Below are positions 1 to 6,313 of a stretch of 9,797 nucleotides of DNA, piece after piece; position 1 is the first letter of the stretch; each line of letters opens with the position of its first letter. Source of the stretch: CAZJYI01 sp964550025 (lineage in GTDB: Bacteria > Verrucomicrobiota > Kiritimatiellia > UBA8416 > CAYOBW01). A model generated the notes under the pieces. The model worked only from the letters and a program-made list of their open reading frames with translations, was not told the DNA's origin and did not search any database. The stretch is from assembly GCA_964550025.1 (NCBI GenBank), contig CAZJYI010000271.1, positions 1 to 9,797 on the forward strand, written 5' to 3'. The position numbers and the translations under genes are program-made.

Positions 1-2
1 CT

Positions 3-86
3 ATGAGCGCAAGAACGCGGAATGCGATGGTGACGGTGTTGCTGGCCACAATGTGCCTTTTCCAGCGCAGTGCCTGCGCTGGGTGA
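3..86 (+). other. Signal-peptide reading frame ended by in-frame TGA (probable 5' end of the next gene)
   Basis: ATG at 3-5 opens 27 codons with a classic Sec signal peptide: basic start (MSARTR), hydrophobic core (MVTVLLATMCLF) and an Ala-Cys-Ala cleavage-like site. TGA follows at 84-86. The frame is the same as that of the 108-944 gene, with only seven codons between the TGA and its first possible start (TTG at 108). A signal peptide with nothing to export makes little sense alone, so I infer that this is the severed 5' end of that gene. Two events would explain it. One is a single substitution creating TGA. The other is a compensating indel pair: dropping one G from 81-83 gives AGDAPAVAAA, an ordinary post-cleavage linker, before the frame is restored near 105-108. 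A ribosome-binding site would lie outside the window. Confidence 0.6.
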
Positions 87-107
87 TGCCCCGGCCGTAG
101 CGGCGGC

Positions 108-944
108 TTGAGCGTACAGTTTGTGCGCCGCGCGAACCCCGACATGCTGGCGGCAGCAAAGGAATCGTCCGCACTTCTGACGGTCGACTTCGAGAAAGGC
201 AGCTTCACGCCCATGGGCACCGATCCCAAGGTGCGCACGCTGCGCGACCGCCTGGCGGCGGAATCCTATCCGGGCAGGAACGGCAAACCCACAGTCGTAT
301 TCTTCACTGCTGAAAGGGCCCGCGAAGTTCCGAAAAAGTACTCGAGAGGCAAGAAGCCCGCCACTCCGCGGCGTACGAAGGCATCTGAAGCCAGCCAGAA
401 GGTCTACGATACGGTCTTCGACTCGAAGAACGCGAGGGTTGCCTGTATCCACACGGTGTACGTTACGCTCGTGAAGACGGATGTCAGTCATGTAACGAAA
501 ACTCAAGACCGATTCCTCAACGGCGAGACGGCCCCCATGATTGCCTTCTATGATACGAAGGGCGGGCTCAGCGGATTCATCAAGGGCAATCTGATCGGCC
601 CCAGCGCGTATTGCCGGGAGGCGAGCAAGGTCCTCGGCAATCCCGTCGCGTCACGGAAGCTGACGCTCGCCGTCAGCGGCAAACTGACGTCGCTCGAATC
701 ACTCGTACGCAAACGCTGTTTCGTCGACCGTGAACTGGGCACCAAGGCGGCCCAGGTCGCCAAGCGCCGCGGACAGAAGGTCGGGAAGACGAGCCGCGGC
801 AGCACCAGCCGGGGCGAGTCGACGGCCGAGAAGATGCTGAGAGACCTGCAGGCGAAACGCAGCGGGATCGTCGGCGAGATCACGGAGATCAAGAAAGAGA
901 TAGCCTCGCTGAAGGCCAGGTCTCCAGACGGGGCAGATTACTAG
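108..944 (+). CDS. Thioredoxin-fold-like protein without CxxC, with coiled-coil C-terminus; start disrupted
   Basis: Open frame of 278 codons from TTG 108, stop TAG. Next in-frame ATG is at 144. Neither start has a convincing Shine-Dalgarno site, while a signal peptide sits upstream in the same frame behind a TGA at 84-86, so the real protein was probably exported and began at position 3. Residues 58-69 (GKPTVVFFTAER) read like the first core strand of a thioredoxin fold. Residues 117-127 (VYVTLVKTDVS) and 141-154 (TAPMIAFYDTKGGL) match the later strands, including a cis-Pro-like TAP. The CxxC that should follow FFTA is absent, so redox activity is unlikely. Residues about 215-235 are basic (Arg/Lys/Ser/Gly), and 238-270 form a predicted coiled coil. 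It converges on the next gene with 6 bp between stops. The fold assignment is by pattern only; it may be a pseudogene, a read error or a leaderless derivative. Confidence 0.55.
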   Translation: MSVQFVRRANPDMLAAAKESSALLTVDFEKGSFTPMGTDPKVRTLRDRLAAESYPGRNGKPTVVFFTAERAREVPKKYSRGKKPATPRRTKASEASQKVYDTVFDSKNARVACIHTVYVTLVKTDVSHVTKTQDRFLNGETAPMIAFYDTKGGLSGFIKGNLIGPSAYCREASKVLGNPVASRKLTLAVSGKLTSLESLVRKRCFVDRELGTKAAQVAKRRGQKVGKTSRGSTSRGESTAEKMLRDLQAKRSGIVGEITEIKKEIASLKARSPDGADY

Positions 945-950
945 TTCACA

Positions 951-2210
951 TCACAGTTCCACGGCGATGGCCCAGAGCTCCATCGTGCCGGCCATTGTCT
1001 GTCCCTTCAGGTACCAGTATCCATCGTCGCCGATGTACACGCGTGCGGCCTCGCCGCCGCCGTTGAGTCCCCCTCTGACACCCGACAGGAAGCAGAACCC
1101 CGTATCCTTGTGGATCATCTTGACGGGGGCCGAGCCCCGCCGCCAGTTGTATTCGGTCGTCTTGACCTGGAATGTCCCGAGCTTCTGTTTCACTGTGCAT
1201 GTCCACGCGGCCAAGCCGCCCGCGGCGGACTCGGTGGAAATCTGCCAGTACCCTTCCTTGTCCACGAAAAGTCGTACCTTCTCCGCGCCGCCATGCATCG
1301 CGCCCCCAATCCCCATCAGGAGACACAGCCCCTCCCGCTGGTGGACCAGCCTCGTGACCGCCCCCTTCTGGCTATGGCGGTATTCCTCGAATAGCAACGT
1401 ACGCTTTCGCCCCGGCCACTGTGTGTGGCTGGCCGTACCCCACGTCGACGACTGGCCCCGCCTTCCCCCGAGCACCCAATCCTCGCGGCCGTCCAGGGTG
1501 ACGTGCACCCTCTCGCCCCCTCCCGCGAAGCTCCCGCCGACACCGGTCAGGAAGCAGACACCTTCGTCGCTGCCTATCGTCACGATCGACTTGCCGTCCT
1601 TAGGCCAACGATGGGCAACGTACTCCCGGCCGGGCTGCGTCGGCGACGGCACGGGCTCGGTCGGCGACGTTGCCTGGCCGGCGGCCGCCCCCTCCTCAGG
1701 CAGCTTCACGGACTCGGGTAAGAGGCCCGCCACCCGCTCGATCTCCGTGCGGACAAGCAGCGCTTCCTCGACCGCATCCTTCAGCACGAGCGTCATCTGC
1801 ACAGCCTTGAGTCGCTTGGTGTACTGCGAGGTGAGTGTCACGAGTTTCCGGTCCCGCTCGACGGCAGCACGCGCCAGCGCTGCCGCGTACGCGTTGCGCG
1901 CTTGTTCAACGGTGGAATGCAGCGGGCCGGCTTCGTCCGGGGGAACGGATTCGTCACCCCGAAAGCGCTCATCCTCAGCCTTCAGCGCCAGCGCGGCTTC
2001 GAGATCGCCCGCGGCGGTCCTCTCTTTGCGCAGACGCGCAATCTCTTTGCCATAAGCAGCCACCGCATTGGTGGCCGCTTTGCCGCATTCAGTCAGAATC
2101 TCGCCACGTTTCCGTTCATAGATCTCCCGGTACTCGTCCAGCGTCTTCCCGGCCGCAGGCGACCCGCCGCAGCATGCAACTAGTGTCAATAACAGGACCA
2201 TTTTCCTCAT
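951..2210 (-). CDS. Exported coiled-coil protein with three 77-residue Gly/Trp/Cys repeats
   Basis: This gene encodes 419 residues, ATG to TGA. AAGGAG (complement of 2221-2226) lies 10 nt before the ATG and supports this start. The N-terminus (MRKMVLLLTLVACC) is a short signal peptide, and Leu-Val-Ala-Cys at 10-13 could be a lipobox, so it may be a lipoprotein. Residues 22-165 are helical and charged with coiled-coil character. They carry AYG, a Gly-Asp, Arg-Phe and a late LT..Y motif that recur in the lectin protein at 7524-8651. A Pro/Thr/Ser/Glu linker covers about 170-195. The C-terminal half has three repeats of the form G-x-C-F/L-L-x-G-V/I-x-G-G-x-x-x-G-G, then a W. Their cysteines are Cys219, Cys296 and Cys373, exactly 77 residues apart, and each unit ends in a Trp-containing strand. 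I do not recognise a named family for the repeat. Envelope-exposed binding or structure is a guess. It lies 44 bp downstream of the LRR gene and is probably co-transcribed with it. Confidence 0.85.
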   Translation of the reverse strand: MRKMVLLLTLVACCGGSPAAGKTLDEYREIYERKRGEILTECGKAATNAVAAYGKEIARLRKERTAAGDLEAALALKAEDERFRGDESVPPDEAGPLHSTVEQARNAYAAALARAAVERDRKLVTLTSQYTKRLKAVQMTLVLKDAVEEALLVRTEIERVAGLLPESVKLPEEGAAAGQATSPTEPVPSPTQPGREYVAHRWPKDGKSIVTIGSDEGVCFLTGVGGSFAGGGERVHVTLDGREDWVLGGRRGQSSTWGTASHTQWPGRKRTLLFEEYRHSQKGAVTRLVHQREGLCLLMGIGGAMHGGAEKVRLFVDKEGYWQISTESAAGGLAAWTCTVKQKLGTFQVKTTEYNWRRGSAPVKMIHKDTGFCFLSGVRGGLNGGGEAARVYIGDDGYWYLKGQTMAGTMELWAIAVEL

Positions 2211-2220
2211 CGCTCACTCA

Positions 2221-2226
2221 CTCCTT
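2221..2226 (-). promoter_or_regulatory. Shine-Dalgarno site fixing the start of the 951-2210 gene
   Basis: The minus strand reads AAGGAG here, 10 nt upstream of the ATG whose last base is 2210. No comparable site precedes the internal Met4 codon, so the first ATG is preferred. Confidence 0.7.
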
Positions 2227-2254
2227 ACTTGGTCGAAACGGCTCTCATCCCCTC

Positions 2255-3451
2255 CTACCGGCCCCGGATAACCGGGTTGCCGTCATACAAGAAGTGGCGC
2301 GGCGTGTTGTTCGTATCCGCCACCGTGATTCTCTTCAGAGGACAGCCCCTGCAATCCAGAACATCGAGCGATCGGCTTGAGGATATGTCGATCTCGGTCA
2401 ATGGGTTGAACCGACAATCCAGGTAAGACAGGTTCGTGTGCGAAGACAGATGGAGTTCCGTGAGTTGGTTGCTTGCACAGTACAGAGAGGAGAGCCGCGT
2501 GTTTGCTGACAGGTCAAGCATGCTCAACTCGGCGTTCGCGCAGGCCAGCACGGCCAGGTTGGTGTTCGCGGAGAGGTCAAGACCGGTCAGCTTGTTGTCG
2601 CCACAGACAAGGCGGACCATCAGTGGACTCGCCGACAGATCGAGCTCGGTGAGCTCGTTGTCGTGGCAGTCGAGAACCTCCAGCTCCCCGTCTGCTGCCA
2701 GAACGAGCTGGGTCAGGCTGTTGCCATGGCAATCGACTTCAAGCAAACCCGGGTTCGTGGAGAGGTCGAGACGGGTGAGCTTGTTCGCGTCGCAGGCCAG
2801 TTCTCTCAACCTGGTGTTTGCCGACAGGCCGAGTCCGGCCAGGGCGTTGTTGAAGCAGCAAAGCTGCCTTAGCCCTGTGTTCGCGGAGAGATCAAGTTCC
2901 GCCAGGGCATTGTCGTGGCAAACGAGGTAGGTGAGCTCAGGATTTTCTGACACGTCCAGATTGGCGATCCTGTTGTTGCCGCAATCCAGGGAACACAGAT
3001 TGGCGTTCTCTGACAAAACAAGGTTGGGAAGCCTATTGAAGTAGCAAGAGAGGTGAGTCAGGTTGGGGTTTGCCGACATATCAAGTCTGGTTAGCCGGTT
3101 GCCGTGACAGTCCAGCATCATCAGGTTCGCACTTGCCGGCAGCTCGAGCGTGGTCAGCTTGTTGTCGTGGCAGTCGAAGTACTTCAGCTTGGCGTTCCCG
3201 GAGAGGTCGAGATCGGTCAGGCCAAAGGAATGGCAGACGATTTCCGTGTTATCGGCGTAGCGCACCGCGCCGGAAGCACTATCGCCGAGCCTCAGACCAT
3301 ACGCAGGACGTGAAGGCCCTCTGGGGCGAGGAACATAGGGCGGGACGTACGATTGGGCGCGTGCTGTCTCAGACAACACGATGGCGGCGATGACGAGATA
3401 GCACACGGTCCATAGCGTTGTGCGTATTCGCGACATGTCTACATTTACCAT
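2255..3451 (-). CDS. Exported leucine-rich-repeat protein, 21-residue cysteine-ladder (IRREKO-type) repeats
   Basis: This gene encodes 398 residues with stop TAG. The N-terminus carries a signal peptide (core LWTVCYLVIAAIVL, then SETARA-Q). Two starts are possible: ATG ending at 3451, with GGCAGGGA directly abutting it, or Met6 ending at 3436, which begins MSRIRTT and gives a cleaner signal peptide. After a Pro/Arg linker (residues 37-50), residues about 70-375 are leucine-rich repeats. The consensus is L-x-x-L-x-C-x-x-N-x-L-T-x-L-D-L-S-x-N-x-x. Cysteines fall at 73, 94, 115 and so on to 367, always 21 residues apart: 15 units without one insertion. The pattern fits the bacterial IRREKO class of LRRs, which form solenoids used for protein or ligand binding. 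There is no LPXTG or other anchor, and the tail (VADTNNTPRHFLYDGNPVIRGR region) is a degenerate cap. It is the upstream gene of a likely two-gene transcript with the triple-repeat protein. The ligand is unknown. Confidence 0.92.
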   Translation of the reverse strand: MVNVDMSRIRTTLWTVCYLVIAAIVLSETARAQSYVPPYVPRPRGPSRPAYGLRLGDSASGAVRYADNTEIVCHSFGLTDLDLSGNAKLKYFDCHDNKLTTLELPASANLMMLDCHGNRLTRLDMSANPNLTHLSCYFNRLPNLVLSENANLCSLDCGNNRIANLDVSENPELTYLVCHDNALAELDLSANTGLRQLCCFNNALAGLGLSANTRLRELACDANKLTRLDLSTNPGLLEVDCHGNSLTQLVLAADGELEVLDCHDNELTELDLSASPLMVRLVCGDNKLTGLDLSANTNLAVLACANAELSMLDLSANTRLSSLYCASNQLTELHLSSHTNLSYLDCRFNPLTEIDISSSRSLDVLDCRGCPLKRITVADTNNTPRHFLYDGNPVIRGR

Positions 3452-3521
3452 TCCCTGCCACGCCGGTTCTTAACACATCGCAATCCTACAGTGTTTCCGT
3501 TCGTCCGGCAAGAGGCCGATT

Positions 3522-3560
3522 CCGGCGCCAATGCGCATCCACTTTTTGTAATGGCGCCGG
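3522..3560. repeat. Perfect 9-bp inverted repeat (stem-loop) upstream of the LRR gene
   Basis: CCGGCGCCA at 3522-3530 is the exact reverse complement of TGGCGCCGG at 3552-3560, with a 21-nt spacer containing a short T run (CTTTTTG). It begins 71 bp upstream of the LRR gene. It could be an operator-like site, a leader hairpin of that gene, or an unrelated repeat. There is no direct evidence for any of these. Confidence 0.5.
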
Positions 3561-3732
3561 CCTCGCCGGACTGGTATTCTCTCTCATAACGTGCGACTCG
3601 CAGTCGTGTCCTGACGCATAAGTGACGGGCGCGGAGCGTGCCCGGAACTCATTTTCGTGTCTGCTGCGCAAGTCAAGGTCTGCATTACCTAGCCAGCCCC
3701 GGTCCGAAAAGGGTACGAGATTCGCCCCCCCC

Positions 3733-3900
3733 AGTAGGACGGTGCTCTCCGCCTCAGGCGGATCTGCCCGTGGCACGACTGCGCCGTCCTTGTGGCAGGG
3801 CGAGGAGGGAAGGAAGAGGAATTTGCGGCACGTTGTTCCATTCTCTCTCCGTTTCTGCCTCCGTGCTGCCTCCATGGACGGCGCGGAGCACCGTCCTACT
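3733..3900. repeat. 168-bp MITE/REP-like element with 15-bp terminal inverted repeats
   Basis: AGTAGGACGGTGCTC at 3733-3747 is exactly inverted as GAGCACCGTCCTACT at 3886-3900. Just inside the left arm is the palindrome TCCGCCT-C-AGGCGGA (3748-3762). The right arm lies in a hairpin, GGACGGCGC-GGA-GCACCGTCC (3876-3896), with one mismatch in a 9-bp stem. The middle has a purine-rich tract (about 3800-3822) followed by a pyrimidine-rich tract (about 3838-3873) that could pair imperfectly, so the whole element can fold as one long hairpin. It codes for nothing credible. This is the organisation of a small non-autonomous mobile or interspersed repeat. No target-site duplication is evident, and copy number elsewhere cannot be judged here. 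Confidence 0.6.
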
Positions 3901-3963
3901 TTGCGCCCGCACTCACAACCTCTTTTCGGATAGGGTCGAGCTACTCACCGGTAGCGTTCGGGC

Positions 3964-3970
3964 GGAGAGG
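3964..3970 (+). promoter_or_regulatory. Shine-Dalgarno site fixing the start of the PDZ gene
   Basis: GGAGAGG ends 4 nt before ATG 3975, and its GGAG core is 7 nt away. The frame stays open upstream to ATG 3792, but those 61 codons run through the repeat element, and only the downstream start gives a signal peptide. Confidence 0.7.
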
Positions 3971-3974
3971 TATC

Positions 3975-4838
3975 ATGAGATATTCAACCATACTCATTGC
4001 ATTGCTCATGAGTCAGTTGGCCCCGGCTGAAACCAACAACCCGTTGGTTCATCCTGCGAGGGGTCTCGTCGGCATTCGAGTCGAAGAAGCGACCAACGGC
4101 ATAAGGGTCGCGCAGGTGGGACTCGGGACTCCCGCGGAGAAGGCGGGATTGCTCCCCGGTGACGTCATCACGAAGATCGACGGACGGTCGATTTCTTCAC
4201 TGTCAATTGGTGAAGCCTGTTCACTCATGACGGGAGCGACAGGGTCTATAGTGAACGTGGAGTTCTTCTCCATCGCCGAACGCACGACCAAGACCGTGCA
4301 AATGAGACGTGAGTATGTGAACTTCGGGAAAGCGAAACTACTCCGAGAAGCCGACGTCGAGATCGTTCCTCCCGGCACGGGGTTGCTGCCACGATGGAAT
4401 CAAACGCAACACTATCACTGCTACGTCGAGAAGAAGCCAATAGGGGCGCCATGCGAATGGGTGCCGATGCGGTTGGCGTTGACCAACGGCTATGTGGCCC
4501 ACGCTGGTCCGTGTTTCTACCGGGATGAAGCGAACGACAACGCTGACTACTATCGCATTGATGTCGAACTCGTAGTCACGAACAAGGGTTCGAAAGTGAT
4601 GTTCGAGGTCGACATGCCGGTCGACTGGGTAACCCCAGAGAAGCTCACCGGCACTGTTGACAAGATTATACAATATGATCCTGACACACTGACGGTCATG
4701 TTCGATCTCGGAACCACCAACTTCACGTACAAGCTCAAGGACCGTCCGTTTGAGCGGTACCGTGACGATGTAGAGCGTTTGCGGCGTCAGTTTGAAGAGC
4801 TGGAGGCATGGGACGCGGAACGAGCGCCAGCTCCGTAA
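3975..4838 (+). CDS. Exported single-PDZ-domain protein
   Basis: This gene encodes 287 residues, ATG 3975 to TAA. The N-terminus is a Sec signal peptide (MRYSTILIALLMSQLAPA, cleavage before ET). Residues about 30-113 form a PDZ domain of the HtrA/Tsp type. The carboxylate-binding-loop region begins GLVGIRVEE, and the hallmark GTPAEKAGLLPGDVITKIDG stands at 51-70. No protease domain is attached, so this is not DegP or a C-terminal processing protease; peptide binding in the periplasm is the likely role. Residues about 120-255 are a predicted beta-rich region of unknown family with two Cys, about 25 residues apart, that could pair. The last 35 residues are charged and helical (VERLRRQFEELEAWDAERAPAP). 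It is the first of a run of + strand genes, and the next starts 197 bp downstream. PDZ identity is firm; the binding partner is unknown. Confidence 0.88.
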   Translation: MRYSTILIALLMSQLAPAETNNPLVHPARGLVGIRVEEATNGIRVAQVGLGTPAEKAGLLPGDVITKIDGRSISSLSIGEACSLMTGATGSIVNVEFFSIAERTTKTVQMRREYVNFGKAKLLREADVEIVPPGTGLLPRWNQTQHYHCYVEKKPIGAPCEWVPMRLALTNGYVAHAGPCFYRDEANDNADYYRIDVELVVTNKGSKVMFEVDMPVDWVTPEKLTGTVDKIIQYDPDTLTVMFDLGTTNFTYKLKDRPFERYRDDVERLRRQFEELEAWDAERAPAP

Positions 4839-5021
4839 CGCAACAAGCCGCGCAAGGAGAGAGGAACGCATTGAACAGCGGCCTGGGGCCAAACGTCGCT
4901 GACGCTCGACAGGCACAGGGCGGACATTGGTTCGGTGAGCGGAGGAACGATCCGATGGCAGTACGCGCCCCGGCAAGCAACCTGAAGGGGGCAGTCGCCA
5001 CCACAGGTTACGAATTGGAAC

Positions 5022-5028
5022 GGAGAGG
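5022..5028 (+). promoter_or_regulatory. Shine-Dalgarno site fixing the start of the NTF2-like gene
   Basis: GGAGAGG is followed by a 7-nt spacer and ATG 5036. The frame is open back to ATG 4808, inside the PDZ gene, but that start has no such site and would bury the signal peptide. Confidence 0.7.
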
Positions 5029-5035
5029 ACAGAGA

Positions 5036-5581
5036 ATGACAAGGGTGCTCCACATCGCTGCCACAGCTTTCCTACTAGGGGCACAGACGTTCGCGGCCCC
5101 GCCAGTCAGACGCCTTACCACAAATCAACTCGAGCGGATCTCAGCCGAGACGGAAGCAGCCGCAAACGCTCACGATGCGGAGACCGTACTCTCTTATCTG
5201 GCAACCAACGCAGTCATCACCGTGGAATTCCCCAACAACCCGGGGATCCAGGGCATGCGGTTCTCGAAGCAGACATACGAACGCCACCTTCTTGAGGGGT
5301 GGGCCCAGATGCGCACCTTTTCCGTGCGTCGTTTGCGAACCCAGCACGAGATCTCTGCCGACGGCCAATCAGCAATTGTAACCACTGTACTTCGACAGAC
5401 CGGTACACCGAAGGCAACGGGCCGGATTTTCTCAGCGTTGGCGACTGAGGTCGCGACGGTCAAACTTCTGAATGGGAAACCACGGGCCGTCAACATTGAT
5501 GTAACGGTTACCTTCCATCAACCGGCCGGAGGCGCTCCCGAAAGGCCTGCGGAAGGGCATTCCGGAACACTTCAACCGTAG
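5036..5581 (+). CDS. Exported NTF2/SnoaL-like small protein
   Basis: This gene encodes 181 residues, ATG 5036 to TAG. Residues 1-20 are a signal peptide (core VLHIAATAFLLGAQTFA, cleavage near AA-PP). The mature part follows the NTF2-like cone-fold pattern. It has a first helix with AETEAAANAHDAETVLSYLA, where the spacing of Ala, Asp and Leu is typical ('a..ahDa..vl.yla'), then a strand (NAVITVEFPN), a helix with Tyr and Trp (YERHLLEGWAQM), and three strands (FSVRRLRTQHEIS, AIVTTVLRQTG, ATVKLLNG). Family members are either small enzymes or binding/scaffold domains. No catalytic His/Asp set stands out here, so a ligand-binding or structural role in the periplasm is more likely. The C-terminal 18 residues are a Pro/Gly/Glu tail. 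The next gene begins 13 bp downstream, which suggests co-transcription. Confidence 0.75.
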   Translation: MTRVLHIAATAFLLGAQTFAAPPVRRLTTNQLERISAETEAAANAHDAETVLSYLATNAVITVEFPNNPGIQGMRFSKQTYERHLLEGWAQMRTFSVRRLRTQHEISADGQSAIVTTVLRQTGTPKATGRIFSALATEVATVKLLNGKPRAVNIDVTVTFHQPAGGAPERPAEGHSGTLQP

Positions 5582-5594
5582 CGCTGGTCAGACG

Positions 5595-5999
5595 ATGGAA
5601 GAGATGGGTACAAGCCTGCTAATGCTGTTCTGGGGAGCGATGGCCGTCAATCTCGTCACCGTGATCCTGTTTCTCTCCGTGCGCAGGACCAAGTGGCTGC
5701 TTCTCACCCCTTGCGTGGGGTTGACATTGGGATTCGCATGGTTTGCGCTGTGTCGATCCTACTTCGCTCAGCCCGAGGTCTCCCTCGGAGTTCCGATCAG
5801 AGTTGATTTGGTCCTCTTGCCACCGCTGATGGTGTTTGCAGCATTTGCCGTCATCGTCCGGCTCACCCAGGCTGGACGAAAGATCTCTGAAGGAAAGACA
5901 TGCCCCCGGGCGGAACCAGGTTACGGCGTACCGCCGCCGGTTGATGGAAGCGCTGGTGATGAAGGAAACGCACAGGGTCGACAATCTGGACCGATCTGA
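5595..5999 (+). CDS. Small three-helix membrane protein
   Basis: This gene encodes 134 residues, ATG 5595 to TGA. An alternative start, Met4 at 5604, is possible; neither has a good Shine-Dalgarno site, and translation may be coupled to the preceding gene 13 bp upstream. Three hydrophobic stretches are visible: residues 7-29 (LLMLFWGAMAVNLVTVILFL), 34-54 (KWLLLTPCVGLTLGFAWFAL) and 70-91 (VDLVLLPPLMVFAAFAVIV). A soluble tail of about 40 residues rich in Gly and Pro follows. I recognise no family or catalytic motif. The last 41 bases overlap the next gene in another frame. Confidence 0.7.
   Translation: MEEMGTSLLMLFWGAMAVNLVTVILFLSVRRTKWLLLTPCVGLTLGFAWFALCRSYFAQPEVSLGVPIRVDLVLLPPLMVFAAFAVIVRLTQAGRKISEGKTCPRAEPGYGVPPPVDGSAGDEGNAQGRQSGPI
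5946..5950 (+). promoter_or_regulatory. Shine-Dalgarno site deciding the start of the small two-helix protein
   Basis: GGAAG with an 8-nt spacer precedes ATG 5959, while ATG 5944 in the same frame has none. The site lies inside the preceding coding region, as expected for an overlapped gene pair. Confidence 0.5.
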
Positions 6000-6243
6000 A
6001 AGCGTGAAGTACCGCAGGGCATCAAACCGGTATTGCGCGGTACTGTTCTCTCTCTTCTCGCTAGGATGCTTCGGTCTTCTGGTCCTCTCCGGCGCGAGCC
6101 TTCTTGTCGACGTTCTGGACAAGGCGAGCATAGCCGTGCAGGACGTTGTTCTTCCTGTCGGGTTCTTGTTTGGCGCCGTGGTGTTCGCGTATGCAGCCAG
6201 AGCATCATGGACGACGAACAAGTGCATCGACCGCTGCAAATGA
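5959..6243 (+). CDS. Small two-helix membrane protein
   Basis: This gene encodes 94 residues, ATG 5959 to TGA. The frame is open back to ATG 5836, but the upstream residues are Arg/Ser-rich and look like a shadow of the preceding gene. A charged N-terminus (MKETHRVDNLDRSESVKYRR) leads into two hydrophobic segments: residues 25-50 (YCAVLFSLFSLGCFGLLVLS onward) and 63-82 (VVLPVGFLFGAVVFAYAARA). The end is short and polar with two Cys (CIDRC). It overlaps the upstream membrane-protein gene by 41 bp, so the two may be translationally coupled and form a membrane pair. I recognise no family. Confidence 0.62.
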   Translation: MKETHRVDNLDRSESVKYRRASNRYCAVLFSLFSLGCFGLLVLSGASLLVDVLDKASIAVQDVVLPVGFLFGAVVFAYAARASWTTNKCIDRCK

Positions 6244-6313
6244 GCCTGTCGCAGCGAACGCGCGGAGGTGATCGGTCGAGAGGATGAAGAAGGAGAAGCA
6301 AGCAATCAACCAG

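Larger units (their letters stand above)
3452..3974. other. 523-bp divergent intergenic region
   Basis: The region separates the LRR gene (-) from the PDZ gene (+) and must hold the promoters of both. I could not identify either promoter with confidence. A weak TAGGGT at 3931-3936 is the best -10-like hexamer for the rightward gene. Frames that cross the region have low-complexity, non-protein-like translations and no Shine-Dalgarno site, so I see no gene. The two structured parts, a stem-loop at 3522-3560 and a repeat-like element at 3733-3900, are listed separately. Confidence 0.6.

Noticed and set aside
84..104. TGA at 84 as a selenocysteine codon, with GCCG-TAG-CGGC hairpin downstream as SECIS
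   Set aside because: The hairpin has only a 4-bp stem and is too close. The codon lies at a signal-peptide cleavage region, where selenocysteine would have no role.
967..2055. Long + strand frame of 362 codons opposite the triple-repeat gene
   Set aside because: It is antisense to a gene with a signal peptide, Shine-Dalgarno site and exact repeats; its Pro/Ser/Arg-rich translation is typical of a shadow in GC-rich DNA.
2320..3240. 21-residue (63-bp) periodicity as a CRISPR array
   Set aside because: The period is explained by LRR coding units; repeats are degenerate at DNA level and there are no unique spacers.
3792..3974. Extended N-terminus of the PDZ protein from ATG 3792
   Set aside because: It reads through the repeat element, lacks a Shine-Dalgarno site, and would place the signal peptide internally.
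4839..5035. Integron attC site between the PDZ and NTF2-like genes
   Set aside because: AAC- and GTT-like bits occur near both ends, but there is no matching inner/outer core pair and the spacing is too long; no integrase or cassette array is seen. I see nothing else in this 197-bp gap beyond a GGCC-TGG-GGCC palindrome and the Shine-Dalgarno site.
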